DNA of 64,000 bases from Ceratodon purpureus (taxonomy: Eukaryota > Streptophyta > Bryopsida > Pseudoditrichales > Ditrichaceae): positions 7,292,967 through 7,356,966 of the forward strand of contig CM026423.1 in the NCBI GenBank assembly GCA_014871385.1. The letters are read 5' to 3'. A program made the position numbers and the translations under genes. Positions 39,113 through 50,838 of the stretch are shown one piece after another. The notes beneath the pieces are model-generated. The model ran no database searches. It was given only the letters and a program-made list of their open reading frames with translations, and was not told the DNA's origin. The stretch's first letter is position 1, and each line of letters begins with the position of its first letter.

Positions 39113-40333
39113 TCCCTAAAGGACAATTTGTCCCAATCAGGGTCTTTTTAGAATTTGGGCATATACCTTTAACTTCAATTTAAATTGAAATTTTTTGAAT
39201 TTTTTGTGAATGTTTGCCGCAACAAAGACTTTGAGGGAATTTAAATTTCTTTTTGATTAGACATTTAAAAAATAGTTATGGAATCCAAAGTGAAATTTTC
39301 ACTTCATTGGGCAATTTGGTCAGTACAAAATGTTCACTCCACAAAATATCAAAGTTTCCTCACTATTTCGGGTAGTGTTCTAAATTTTTTTTTTTTTTTT
39401 TTTTTTTCCTTCATAAAAGTTAGAAAAAGTATTATTTTAGGTTTTTCCTTTTTTTCACTTAAAAGATGGACATCAATCTTTACTTTGACCATTTGGATTG
39501 GCTAGGAAAGAAATAAGATTTAACATTTTTTGTATTCAATTTAATAAAAATATTGTTTTCAACATGCTACTTCACTTTTGTGCGTAATTTTTTTATACAA
39601 TTAGCTAACTTAGTCTTCTCTAACATGGATCAAAACCCCAAGAATCCATAATGCAAAAATCTAAGAAAATAAAAGTTTAACCCTTAATTGACTTCCTTGT
39701 TTTGGAGAATAATGCAACCTCATTGGCTTTTTGCCATATTTCTACATATGTAATGAAACAATTTTGAAAATCCGAAACGGTGAATGTCGAGGTAACTTGA
39801 TTATGTACCCAATGCAAAAAAAATCAATCACATCGGATAAAATCCCAAAAAATGCCACCGTTGAGATCAAAAGCTGCGAAAGGCTCCCTCGAGGACCATA
39901 TTGGTCCGCTATGTCAATTAAGGGTTAAGTGTATCAACCTAGTCAAAAATCTTTTCAAAAAGGTTTATTTTCAAATTTTAATTGCTATAATCTTCTAATC
40001 TTTGCGGTCGATTATAATGAATTTTTTGAACTGTTTATTACAATAATCTAGTTGAAGATCTTACGGTTTGAACTAGAAGATAATATTTTTTTAGTCATTC
40101 ATGCTTTTCTAATGCAATTTTGAAGTGTTTTTGGTACAACATAGTCAAGGAACTTTAAGGGTTAAGGTGATGTCAAAGAGAAATTTATTTCCTCCTAATC
40201 TTTTCATGATTCCCTCAAAGTCCTTACTGCAAACATTCACAAAAAGTTTCAAAATATCTTGATTTAAATTAAAGTCATAGGTACATGCCCAAATTCTAAA
40301 AAAGCCCAAACGGGACAAATTGTCCTTTAGGGG
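39113..40333. mobile_element. Non-autonomous TIR transposon with long inverted repeats, flanked by TTAA
   Basis: The left end reads TTAA-TCCCTAAAGGACAATTTGT and the right end is its inverse complement with one change at the first base (C for T), followed by TTAA at 40334-40337. Similarity between the two arms continues inward for about 150 bp (shared: agaatttgggcat, tttttgtgaatgtttgc, gactttgagggaat). The 1221-bp element has no transposase frame. It contains a 23-base poly-T run (39385-39407) and a second, nested TTAA-flanked element. Ends of CCC(C)TAAA next to TTAA resemble piggyBac-type termini, but TTAA is itself palindromic, so target duplication and terminal repeat cannot be told apart from one copy. 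Confidence 0.8.
39681..39924. mobile_element. Nested 244-bp MITE flanked by TTAA
   Basis: Inside the larger element, TTAA-CCCTTAATTGAC (39677-39692) faces GTCAATTAAGGG-TTAA (39913-39928), a perfect 12-bp terminal inverted repeat between TTAA sites. It encodes nothing recognisable. It may be a later insertion by the same transposition machinery. Confidence 0.65.
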
Positions 40334-41408
40334 TTAAAAAACAGATGTATCAAAATTTATTTCAGTTTTGTCTTCTCTATCATCAGTCTTCTTTTTTACA
40401 ATGTCAGGTTGGGTGGTCAAATGAAAACACACTTTCACTGCATTGAATTTGGGATTGAAAGAAAAGGCCCTTTTAATCTTTGAAGGACGTTTCTAGCTCC
40501 AATAAGTCTTCCCAAAAGCTATGTTTTGTTTTGCTTTACTTTTGCATATAATTTTTGTTTTGTCTGCCGCCCAAACAGAGTGACCGTGCGCTAGCTCTGT
40601 TTTTCTTTTTGGCTGTTTCTCAACTAATATCTCTCTTTCATCAACAGGACTATAGCTTCAGATCACCAAAAGCAAAAGGCTTTTCCCTCGTCAAAAATTC
40701 TCCTGAAATTAAAATTGAACTAAAAACATAACGCTCACTGGTGGATATATTTGAACAAAATCTTCAAGAGATTGCTCATTATTCAAGCTTTTCACTCTGC
40801 GTCAGGGATTGCTTCTTCATGGTTCATGTGCACCCTCAGATGTACAATGTAGCTGTAGATCATGAATTTTCAACAAAGCTCCTTAAAGACATGAAAATCT
40901 TTGCCAAGCCTTGGGTCAAGAGCAGTGGTGGTTTTTCTCAAGGTCCCTAACATGTCCAGGGACATGTTAATTTAATTAAAAAAAAAACATTTCTAGTGGA
41001 CGGGTTCTAAGAAAATGAACCGGTTTCTGGAGAGGTTCTAAAATTATAATAATTTTTTGATGTTTTTTCCAAAAATAATAAATGGTACAATGATCAATTA
41101 TATCTTGTCATATACATGACATGTGCACATAAGCATAATGAAATTGAACCACTAATTTTATTTTGGTATTTTTTAAAATCGTTCACAACCATAGTAAATA
41201 GTTTCTATATACCTCTAGCAGGATGGGTATTTTCAATTTCCAACTAGTTTTGGAACTATTTTATGTTATTTTATTTATTTGAACCCTTTCCATGGACGGG
41301 TTGGTTTTGAAACTACCGGTTTTTGAACCAGATGCAATTTTGTTTGCCTTTCAATGTAAGGTTTTTGGACAAGGATGGGCAAAAAATTTGTGAAAAAACA
41401 GCCTTGGT

Positions 41409-41482
41409 GGGCTTGTAATCTATTTCTTGCAATGAAATCTTGCTTCAAAAAAAAAAAAAAAAAAAAAAAAACAAAACAAAAC
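41409..41482 (+). mobile_element. Short poly(A)-tailed retroposed insertion with 14-bp target-site duplication
   Basis: The sequence AAAACAGCCTTGGT occurs at 41395-41408 and again at 41483-41496. Between the copies are 38 bp of unique sequence, a run of 25 A (41447-41471) and (CAAAA)n. A poly(A) tail and a duplicated target site are the mark of LINE-mediated retroposition; the insert is a strongly 5'-truncated LINE, SINE or mRNA fragment. The source cannot be told from 38 bp. Confidence 0.85.
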
Positions 41483-41496
41483 AAAACAGCCTTGGT

Positions 41497-44400
41497 CCAG
41501 AGTCCAGAGCACTTGAGGTTTTCAACAGGGTGTTCATGATAGACATGCGTCACGAGTGACCGAATATAAACAAGACAAAGCTCTCCTTTTTTGTTCCAGT
41601 TATTTTTTGCATTCTTTTCAGGCCCCCCCTCGTGACCCTCCTCCCATTTATAACTACTCATTGTCCATGCGCATCCTAACTTAGGCTTCGAGTCGTTGCA
41701 TTCGTTGCATTATCAATAAACGACAAGAATATCCCAAAAGGTAGACTACCTTTGGAGGTAAAGGATGACCACCGAACTCAACTTTGAACCTATCCGTGCG
41801 TTCAGTGCATACATTAAAATTGAAGAAGAATGAATAATGAAAGTGGACAACTTTTCAGAGGATTTTAATTTTAAACCTATAAAGCTTACAAAGGTCCTTC
41901 AAATATCTACCCTTGTAGATTTGCCATTCATATCTACCAACACAAGTTCCACAAGGAACAAACCACAGACCAGAAAATCTTACGTGCTGACATATTTTAA
42001 TCATTGGATTTCAATCTATATATATTTCTGCAACCAGATGTCGCATTCCATCGTCTTCTGCTCTTCTCGCTGCATATTCTGCCTCGTGTGTGTCTCTCTT
42101 GCAACCATGTTGTCATTGATTATTTGTTGTTGAAGTTTTCTTGTGTTCGGAGGTGTTGTGGTTGTCTACTGATTTGTAAGGTTGTTTAAGCTCTGGATTG
42201 ATGTTGAGGTTGAAGAACGTGGAAAACTGGAAGTGTCTAGTGTGGTTTAAGTGGCCAAGGGACCATCGTCTTGGTTTAAACACCAGTGAGAATACTATCA
42301 AGTGCACCTGTGCAGATAATGATATTTCAGCTCTTTTCAGACAATCCCTTAGTTGATTGATCAGTAGATCACATATTTGCCAGAGGGTGCTTGAAACTTG
42401 ACAGGTCTTTTATCAGTTTGGAATTGATTCTATAAACTGGGGTAGCAAGTGTTATCTAGATCCTAGTGGCCTCTTTAGTAGCACTTGTCTTGATTCGGTC
42501 TAGCGTTACTCTTCCATTTTGAAAAGCAGTTCTGAAAGAAAATATTAAGTGGCTTCTGGAATTGCTAATCGAGTTCTGGGACCGGAACTGCTGGATCACG
42601 TAACTCCCAGTTTGCTTTTCTTCAACAGCAAGGCATTGGCAGCAACCGGGAATGGAAATGACACTCACAGCAGAAACATTCGATCCTGGCGATGAGGCCG
42701 ACTGGTCCATGAACGAATCCAATCATGTAATTCAGAGTGAGAAGACCATGAGCGTTGGCCCTTTTTTTAGTTGCTTTTTTCCGCGCTTGCGGCCTGGACT
42801 CAATAACATGCGTATCAAGGTTGCAGTTCGGAATGCAACCGAGAATTACAGCTATTCTGGAGTGGTACCGAGACTTGCTATCAATGTGGAAGAGAACGCT
42901 ATCTATGGGTATGAGGAGGTATAATTGGACGCAACTTGGACACACCAGCTGTATTCAGGTCAGTATTCCGCAATCTCGTGCACCAGTGCATAGTTTTGTC
43001 GGTGCTATTTCTTTTAATTTCCCTCGGTCAAGGTCGACCATAATCTACTTTGGAAAGCAATTGGATTTTTTAAACTAAAACATAAAAAACTAATGACAAA
43101 ATTGCACTGATCCTCAAACTATACACGGTGTGAAGCCCTATGAAGCCCTAGGTCTGTTAAATGCAGTACAACATGCCATCTTTAAGTTGTGGAAACTCAC
43201 AGCATAATAGATTTTACTCAGAAGCTGGCTCTGGTTTGAATTCCGTTGCCAAGGTGATACTCTACGAGATGATCTGTTTCGTTCCTGTTTTGAATCATAG
43301 ACAGACACATCGCTGGCTGAGTTCATGTACTTGCCGTTAGGTCCCCCCATTCGTGTCAAAAAACAAAATGGAGTAAACAACGACAGAAGCACCTGATTAA
43401 TTTAAATTAAAGTGTCCACCCCAATCAATACTAAATTCTTTTGATGTAATTACAGTTGCTAATTCGTAAACGCAACATACAAAGTCTGTAACTGATATGC
43501 AGTGGCGAAAGTAGCGGTATCACGCTTGAACTGTTCGCACGATTCCAGAGTAGTTTTGCATTGGACAAGTTAATGAATCATATGCATTTCAGTAACCTGA
43601 TCATTGACGTTACGTATCATGTAACTTCGCAGAGTGCAATGGATTTCAGACGTCGATGTGAGGAGCTTCTCACAGATTCTACTTCTGGCTTGAAACTTGC
43701 AAGTCACAGCCTCGATGTTTTTTGATCTGGGTAACCAAACCAGTGCAATGGAGAAGGTGCCATACTTAAGTTTTAGGCCGCTTGAGCTTCGGCCCGGTGC
43801 AGATGAACAGATGCAGATAGTATGATTAGAGAACTGTAATACAAGACCACTTCAAATTTTCAGGATAAAACTAGCTGAAGTTTTATCACCTTGAAATTAG
43901 TGTAGTTCAATTGTTGGAAAGTTGTAGAGTTAGTGACCTCTTGAAGGGTTAAGCCCTGGGAGGCAGCACAGTGTTGCTAGATGTTGGCACAAAGTTTTTT
44001 TCCCATCAGTCCTTCAACCTTAGAGTTTGTGATCTGAATATTGTTAACCAGGTTTTTTATGTGCTTGTGGGGTGACAGTTAAGTAGTATCACCTTGAGAA
44101 AGGTACCTACAATAAAATTCTAGTACACTTACTCTTTCCACAGTTGAAGGTGATGCAGATTATTGTTGTTTAGTTTGGTGTGGATTTTGCAATTGAAGTA
44201 CATTATTTGTTTGCCATGCATGACTAAATGCTTCATGTGATTTTTGTTCACTATTATTTCTGAAGTATTTATTTATTTAAATTTAATCTAGTAAAGAATT
44301 TTCCTTTTAGAATTGAATTTACGAATTGTTATACTGTAAGCTTCGCAATCTCATGGAAGCAGATGACATTGTGCGTGGCGGCACTTCATTTGAAGACAGT

Positions 44401-45118
44401 TACAATGAAAATATGGTTTTGTTGATATTTTTTCCAAATGCTGATTGGGAACCATAATTTTTTTCAAAAGTAGCAATAAGATATGAATTTTCACCATAAG
44501 ATATGAATTTTCATGTTATTAAAGTAAAAACAATACAGATAGAAATTTTCATTCAATTTTTAAAATTATTCAAACATATATAACATTCTTATAGACAATA
44601 ACTTATAATTGAGAAGGTTTTATTATTCAATATTCTAACTTCCAACACATGGATATATACTGGCAAGATTCAATTGTTGGTTTCACATGAAAAAAATAAA
44701 AAATATTACTACTATGATCTTCCAATAGGATTCTTTAAAAATTATTCAAAAAATTTATTAAAGAAATATTTCCTACACAAATTATTCTATTTTTGTCGGT
44801 TCATAGATAATTACATTTGTCTCTTTGCTTCAAACGGTATTAAACACATCCGTTCATTTTTCAATGCAACTCTTCATTTTTTTATGCGGAGTAAAGATTG
44901 GTTATTTGGAACCCGTAGCATAGTGTAAATCATGTCTTTAGCATTTTCTAAACAAATCATAATTTGACGTTTTGTGCCGCTTGGCATAGACCTTTCAAAG
45001 TGTCTTTTGAAAATATACAAATGAGACTCTTCACAAAATAAATGTATCTTTCTTCCCTACTTAGTTTCTTATGTTGAGTTTTAAGTTCAATCTAGATTTT
45101 TAGTTAAATCTGTACAAC
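41497..45118. other. Gene-poor interval
   Basis: No recognisable gene. A 90-codon ATG frame at 42652-42924 (plus) overlaps another frame and matches no family. From about 44450 onward the sequence becomes very AT-rich. A near-20-bp direct repeat (ataagatatgaattttca) lies at about 44484-44515. Confidence 0.5.
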
Positions 45119-45541
45119 ATGGCTAGTATGAAACGTTCTTTGATTCGTGATGCTATGGTCCACATGAAACAACGAAATGGTGCTAGTTTTGCCCAAATTC
45201 GCAAACACCTCGAATCCAACTATGGAAGCAAATTGGCTGTTACAAATAAAAAAATGTTGAGCTCTGCATTGAGAGGTTTAGTGCAATCTGGATCTGTGGA
45301 AAAGAAAGGTCCAGTGTACAAACTTGGATTAATTGGAACTATGAATCGTGCTGCAAAGGAAAATGAAGACATGGAAGTTCCTGGACGCCGACGTCGCAAG
45401 CTTCCAACAGGTTATTGTAAAACACATCATTTTCGTCATAAAGCCGGTCGTCGTCGAAGAAGACATAGTAGACGAAGACGACGTAGTCGGCGAAGACGTC
45501 ATCATCGTAGAAGAAGACACCACAAAAGACGTCGTAGGTAG
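45119..45541 (+). CDS. Linker-histone-derived protamine-like protein (H15 winged helix plus arginine-rich tail)
   Basis: The single ATG-to-stop exon encodes 140 residues. Residues 3-70 form a linker-histone globular (H15) winged helix: SLIRDAMVHMKQRNGASFAQIRKHL, then KKMLSSALRGLVQSGSVEKKG and VYKLG. A short acidic linker (ENEDMEVPG) follows, then a protamine-like tail: residues 90-140 hold 27 arginines, and the last 30 residues consist of 22 Arg, 5 His, 2 Ser and 1 Lys. The normal Lys/Ala/Pro-rich H1 tail is missing. Bryophyte and invertebrate sperm protamines are known to arise from H1 in this way, replacing histones to compact the sperm nucleus. Expression in male gametes is therefore inferred. 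The serines within the Arg runs (S117, S123) fit SR-kinase control. A single Cys (C100) could cross-link. The gene lies alone in AT-rich DNA and favours A/T-ending codons, unlike its neighbours. Confidence 0.85.
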   Translation: MASMKRSLIRDAMVHMKQRNGASFAQIRKHLESNYGSKLAVTNKKMLSSALRGLVQSGSVEKKGPVYKLGLIGTMNRAAKENEDMEVPGRRRRKLPTGYCKTHHFRHKAGRRRRRHSRRRRRSRRRRHHRRRRHHKRRRR

Positions 45542-47010
45542 ATTGCGGAAAATGGATATCATTTTAGAGCAAAACATTTTTTGTAATCCAATTGAGTTTG
45601 AACTATAATGTAAAGAATAATATAAATATAAAAGGTGAATATTTCACCTATAAGAAGTCTCTGAGTAATGATTATTTTAAAAAACTTCCAACTAATATAT
45701 TTTTAATGATGCATATTTTACTAACGCTTTGGTCCTACGGTATTAAAATTATCTTTAATTTGAATTTTGATTTAGCAAAACCAACACTATGAATTAGAAA
45801 ATATTATGTGCCATTCCAAAGTAGAATTCAAAAAGAAAAATATTTAAACATTAAAATATGATGTACATAAATTAGATAATATTCTAAAGTTTTTTAATTA
45901 CAAGCTACATATTAAGATTAAATTGTATCTTTGAATAGATCTTTGATTTTTACTTTTATACGAACAAAAATTCAAAATCAATGATTTTAATTTTTTTGTA
46001 TTCTAAGATACATTATTTAAAATATCATGATTTAATTTTTATGATGATTAATTTTTTTATAAGTATTAAATATGGCAAAACAACCACTATTTTTATGTAT
46101 TAGAATAAATATAATAATGTTTTGTGTGTATATTAAGAAATGTATTTAATAAAGGATTCACTTATCCGTTTTTGGCTATTAACCCTCCTTAGATGTGTAT
46201 AGCATAGAATGATTAATCTCCTTATTTATTATATATGCAATACTATACAATTGATTTCTAGGTTATGTTCCCAGCTTATTTAAAATTTTGGCAAATTTTT
46301 TGCACAAATATATATCAACATTTCCAAGTATTTTATTTTTGTCATTACAATTCAATATAAAAATATGAAAGATAAATTTGATCACTAAAAACCAACAAAA
46401 TTAAAAATTAGACCAATTTGATCTCTAGTGGAAAATGAGAGAATTATGGTTGATAGCACTTGTGTACTACTTCACAAAATTCATGATCCACCATGAACCA
46501 CTCATTCAATTTAGTTTCTGAAGAAAAAATTATGTCTCAACAAACATCAATAAAAAATTCAATCCAATTCAACACAAATGTTGATAGATGGCAAATGACA
46601 CAAAATATCTAGCAACGCTAATCATTCAACTTCTAAAACGCCATATTCATTAAATTAGCCAATTTTGCTTATATTAGCCACCACACTAATCAAATATTAG
46701 AGAGAAAATGAACTGAAATCATACTATTTGAGCGGCTAATATAACCAAGATTGGCCAATATAATAAATATGACGTTCTAACCTCATATGTGCTCTCTTCA
46801 TTACACCAACAACCTACTACACCATCATCCATGTAAGCTTAAATATAAGTCTAAAACAAAACTTTCAATTTTGTATAGTATTGTCAAATCCAAAAGTAAA
46901 TGCACTTTGTCATTCACAATATACATGGTCCATACTCTTTTTACTAACAAATCAATTCTATTAATAAATGATAAATGGAGCAACCCATTCACTTCACACA
47001 AAAAGAAATC
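45542..47010. other. Very AT-rich interval without a recognisable gene
   Basis: No family-matching frame on either strand. It probably includes the 3' UTR of the protamine-like gene; aataatataaatataaa just after the stop (about 45617-45633) is a plausible polyadenylation region. Confidence 0.5.
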
Positions 47011-47034
47011 TTAGGTGGAACATAGAACCCAAGA

Positions 47035-47260
47035 CATCCATAACAACTTACTCTCTAAGGCCCACTTCATACACAATGTAGGACTAGCTGGAGAACCCGG
47101 ATTCAACGTTTTTCCAGCATCAAATCTGGCCCAAAATTCATCCTCCCAAGTTGGGAGTTCGGGCCAAGAGAAACCTTGTTCCAATTGCATCACTAAGGCC
47201 CAAACATTTTTTGCACCAAAACACTACCACTTAAAATGCCACATAAGATAAATTAAAGTT
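47035..47260 (-). mobile_element. Dispersed repeat copy A, possible LTR fragment (minus orientation)
   Basis: Read on the minus strand, this matches 57585-57830 in several blocks in the same order: gggccttagtgatgcaat, cccaacttggg, gggccagatttgatgctgg, aaaaacgttgaatcc, acattgtgtatgaagtgggcc. Copy A has one copy of a 61-bp block that is doubled in copy B. Length, lack of coding and a TATAAA-like element fit an LTR or other non-coding transposon part, but no target duplication was found. Confidence 0.65.
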
Positions 47261-47423
47261 CCAATTGAGCCCTACTATAAAGCCCTTAGGCCCGATTTGA
47301 AAGAATCAAACAATCCTATTGCTTAAAATTAGAAGAATTTGGGCCGGCCCTTAAATCCAGCCCCAAGCACAAACTGCCCTAAGTTAATTCTAAGCAACTC
47401 ATGCTAAGTAGAGACAAGATGGG

Positions 47424-50400
47424 CTAAGCACTTGAGCAGGAACTCAAAGCTCCAGAAATGCCCTGAAGATAGCTGGGGCAACTGTGGTCGGAGATGATGG
47501 TCCTGGAAACAATGATCCTGCCAAACCGTTCCTTCGGATCCATGCCACGCACAACAACATACATCGGAGCAGATGATGAATCTTCACCTGAAGCAGCTTG
47601 CAGTGCTTTGGGAGAAGTGGGAAGCGACATCCTCCTCTCTCCATATCGTCTCAGTCGTTTGATGTGGTAGAGAACACCCGGGACATACAGACGGCGTCTC
47701 TCGAGCTCCTCCATGTTGGCTGAGGAGCCTGTTGCCACAGCCATCACGGTCTTATCGGCTATTGTGGACTCAGATTCTTCACCATCTGTTGTGGTGGTGT
47801 TTGTTTGGGATTGAGGAGCATGGGCAGTTTCGGACTGATCGATATCTTGCTGAGGTGTGGTTGTGACGACGTTGAGAGCACTTTCAGCTGCTATTTCGGT
47901 GTCTGGTACTCCGGTGCTGTCATTCTTCGTGGTTATGCCAACCTTCTCCGACACTGAAGCTGAAGCAGAAACTAGTTGATTTTTTTGGAGTTTGAAAGGT
48001 TAAATGATGAAAAAATAAATTGAAATGTTTTAAAGAAAATTTGCAGGAAGGGAAGTTTAAAGGGTCATGGCAGATGATTCCCTAATTTTAAGACAATCTG
48101 AATCACATGAGAATGCATAACCATGCATAAGCAGTAGAAAAGGGAAGTATATATGCATAACCGTGTACGTCTTATTTGGTGAGATTTTCTAAGGATGAAT
48201 CAAAATGGAACAACACTTGCCTGGTAGCAAGTTCCAGAGAAAACTTACGTCGATCTACAATAGACGCATTGCTTGATGAAGTAGATGCATAAGCTGTACG
48301 AAAATTGCCGATTTTCTGGAACAAAGCTGCCCCTGCAGCTTGCGCGCCCGTAGCTAGAAAGCTGCTACCTGTGGATAATATAGTGCCAAAACTGCCGTGG
48401 ACTTGCACCATTGTTTCCAGCAGCCTCTTTGTTGTTTGATCTGTAACGACTTGACTCCTGAAAGAGAATGACATTGGTGCTGCATGTCATCTATAATTCT
48501 CAATTTTTACAAGTAGTGGGTGTGATCAACAAATGCATTCCAGTTCGATATGAACATCTACGAATATTTTAGTAACTGTTGGTTTTACTCTTGCGGTGGG
48601 ATTTAGTTCAACGAAGTTCATTGAAAAGAACACTCTATAGCAGGAGTTGAGTCATCTGTTCAGCAAACTCCGTTGAACTAAATTCCACCCTCAAGTCTGA
48701 AACCCACAAGTGACAGGATACAAATGTCTACAATTTCCAATTTAGAAAAAGACCTGCCTGTGAAAGTACATACCAACTTGTGCCTAAGATTTCATTCCGC
48801 AATGCCTCGACTGCAGCTGGGCTTACTCGTGCCACAATATCATCCTGCTTCGAAATTCCATAATATGCATTAGGAGATATCCAAACCATCCAACATACTC
48901 TGTTCAGTTCGCACCAGATTTTTGGGTAGAAATTCAAATAAGTAGAGTTATATGGTTCTAGCAAACTTAAAGAGAGGAGTAAAAAATATGGAAGCATTGA
49001 TGGACAATTCAAACTAGGGTGCAAGTTTAAAGTAGCAATTGTAGTTCTAATTGACTCAGGAATACAGGACACAACCTGTAGGACAACGTTGCAGATGAAA
49101 CTGGAGGACTCTGCTAATTCTCGGTCAACACAAGGGGCGCATCCATAACCCCAACAGAGGATTTTAGACGAAGGGACCGAAGATTGTACTTTCGGCATGT
49201 ACCATCCCTCTGTAGAACGAATTATCATCGCCAGAAGACCTGCTGTTGCGGCTCCCAGTGAGTGCCCTGTCAAAACTAATCTGTAACCCTGGCACATGTG
49301 CATAAGCTTCTTGCATCAATTTGTTAGAACTTAAAAGTATTTGCTCAAAGCACTCAAAAACTTCTGTAAACCTCATCTCATAGTGGAAGGCAATGAAAGT
49401 ACGTAAGTTCTGGTGTATAATCGACAAAGCTGTAGATATATAATATGTAATATGAGATGTGAACCGGATATTTCTCGAGAAGACTTTGCAGTGTTTTCCC
49501 CTCATTCTCGAAAAGCCACCTCGCTGCTTCAAGCATGCCTGAGTGTGCAAATCTGAATCAGGAACAAATCTATGTTTACACAATCTCATAGAGACACCAT
49601 TGATCATAGAAATACCCTAATCAACAATAATAAGTGTACAACAGCAAAGAATTGACTCACCCTTGTAGAAATTGCTCGGTATTAGGATTAAGGTCGGTGA
49701 AAACATCTTGCTTCTGATGTGTCCCACGAATGGCCATAACAACACATTTCCGCGTGTGGTGGATTCCAATGAAGAATGCAGGTTTATGAACACCCGAGTT
49801 CGTTACCATCTTCACTAGATCCTTGTCGCTTAGCTGCAAATACCACAATCTACTCACATTCTTAACCCTAAACTCGACAATAAGAAACTCTAGAAACTCT
49901 AGAAACTATACCTACTGCCCCCTCCCTGAGTGTCACTATAAAAGGTAAAGAATATCAACTAAAACCATCAAGCTTAAAGCGGCAGGTATTTTCATTGAAC
50001 ATCAACAACCACAACAATCTAAACAGATCTAAACATCAAGCTACATTAGCTTATGTCTTGAGAAGTGTTACTTCCAAGATGGTTGCAGGGCCTTTGTTTT
50101 CATCATTATATGCAGCCTTAGACCAGCGCATCCATTCCAGCATTTCTTCTAACTCATCCCTACATCAAAAAACATGGCAAGTGAATCGTAGATTACAATC
50201 AAAAGTCATCACATCCAAGTTACTGTTGTATACATATCCAAGATTAGATCTGAATCAAACTATTAGCCACGAGGTTATAAAGAAGCACAATACTTTCAGA
50301 ACTTCAACGAAGTAGTGGAACGTGATCAAATTACCGATTCTTCACCGTAGTAGCATTGGTGATGGTATCTGTGGCACCGTTTAAGGCATGCAGATTGTAG

Positions 50401-50838
50401 ACCTTAAACAGACCTGCAGTCGTATCGGATATACTCCATCTGCTAGTTCCCTGGAAGCTATTCCTTAAATTTTTTGACAACGCTGCCAACGTGTTGTCAA
50501 CACGACATGAACCCAGATGCTCCCCTGCACAGTGGTCACCTGCATCATCACAACATTATAGCATATCAAACGTAGTCCTAATTCTTGATTTCAAAAAGCA
50601 AGATCATTTTATTTCTCAAATCAACGGGCGGATAAAGGCACAAAAGCTAGCGTACAAAGGCCACGTGGATTTGAAGGAATTAATTTCCCCCGCACCAAAG
50701 ATTCAGCTGGCATTGAAAGCATTGGGGCAAATTTTCAATTCCAAAATGGCACTACTTCCGCTTCACTGCATTAACAATTGGATAAAAATGACTGTCATGT
50801 TTTTGTAACTTACACACTTCCTGCTCCTCTGTCGACAT
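47424..50838 (-). CDS. Class 3 lipase / diacylglycerol lipase-like alpha/beta hydrolase
   Basis: Nine minus-strand exons, in order 50838-50814, 50539-50335, 50159-50072, 49833-49661, 49552-49465, 49288-49076, 48844-48774, 48457-48249 and 47953-47424, join in phase to 533 residues. The tiny first exon ends in the middle of a Cys codon and gives an N-terminal CDHCAGEH. The family would hydrolyse an acyl ester of a di- or monoacylglycerol. The triad is visible: Ser203 in the nucleophile elbow LVLTGHSLGAA, Asp in QDDIVARVS (265/266), and a probable His514 in SDHSCPSYLQGI near the C terminus. KPAFFIGIHHTRKCVVMAIRGTH is the conserved strand and oxyanion region before it. The segment between Asp and His is long and Ser/Thr-rich (exons 8-9), as in plant DAGL-type lipases. 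No signal peptide or clear membrane helix is seen. The exon 5 donor (CCG|GTTCAC) is weak; other junctions are good. Confidence 0.87.
48590..48695. mobile_element. 106-bp hairpin, MITE-like, in a lipase intron
   Basis: cttgcggtgggatttagttc at the left end is the near inverse complement of gaactaaattccaccctcaag at the right end, giving a stem of about 30 bp (shared atttagttcaacg). It lies wholly within the intron between exons 7 and 8 of the lipase gene. No transposase and no clear target duplication. Confidence 0.65.

Noticed and set aside
42652-42924. ATG frame of 90 residues
   Set aside because: No family match and an overlapping frame of similar length; no promoter or splice context.
47424-50838. 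The lipase as an EDS1/PAD4-type partner of the TNL
   Set aside because: The catalytic triad is present, but there is no sign of the EP domain; C-terminal sequence fits DAGL-type lipases instead.
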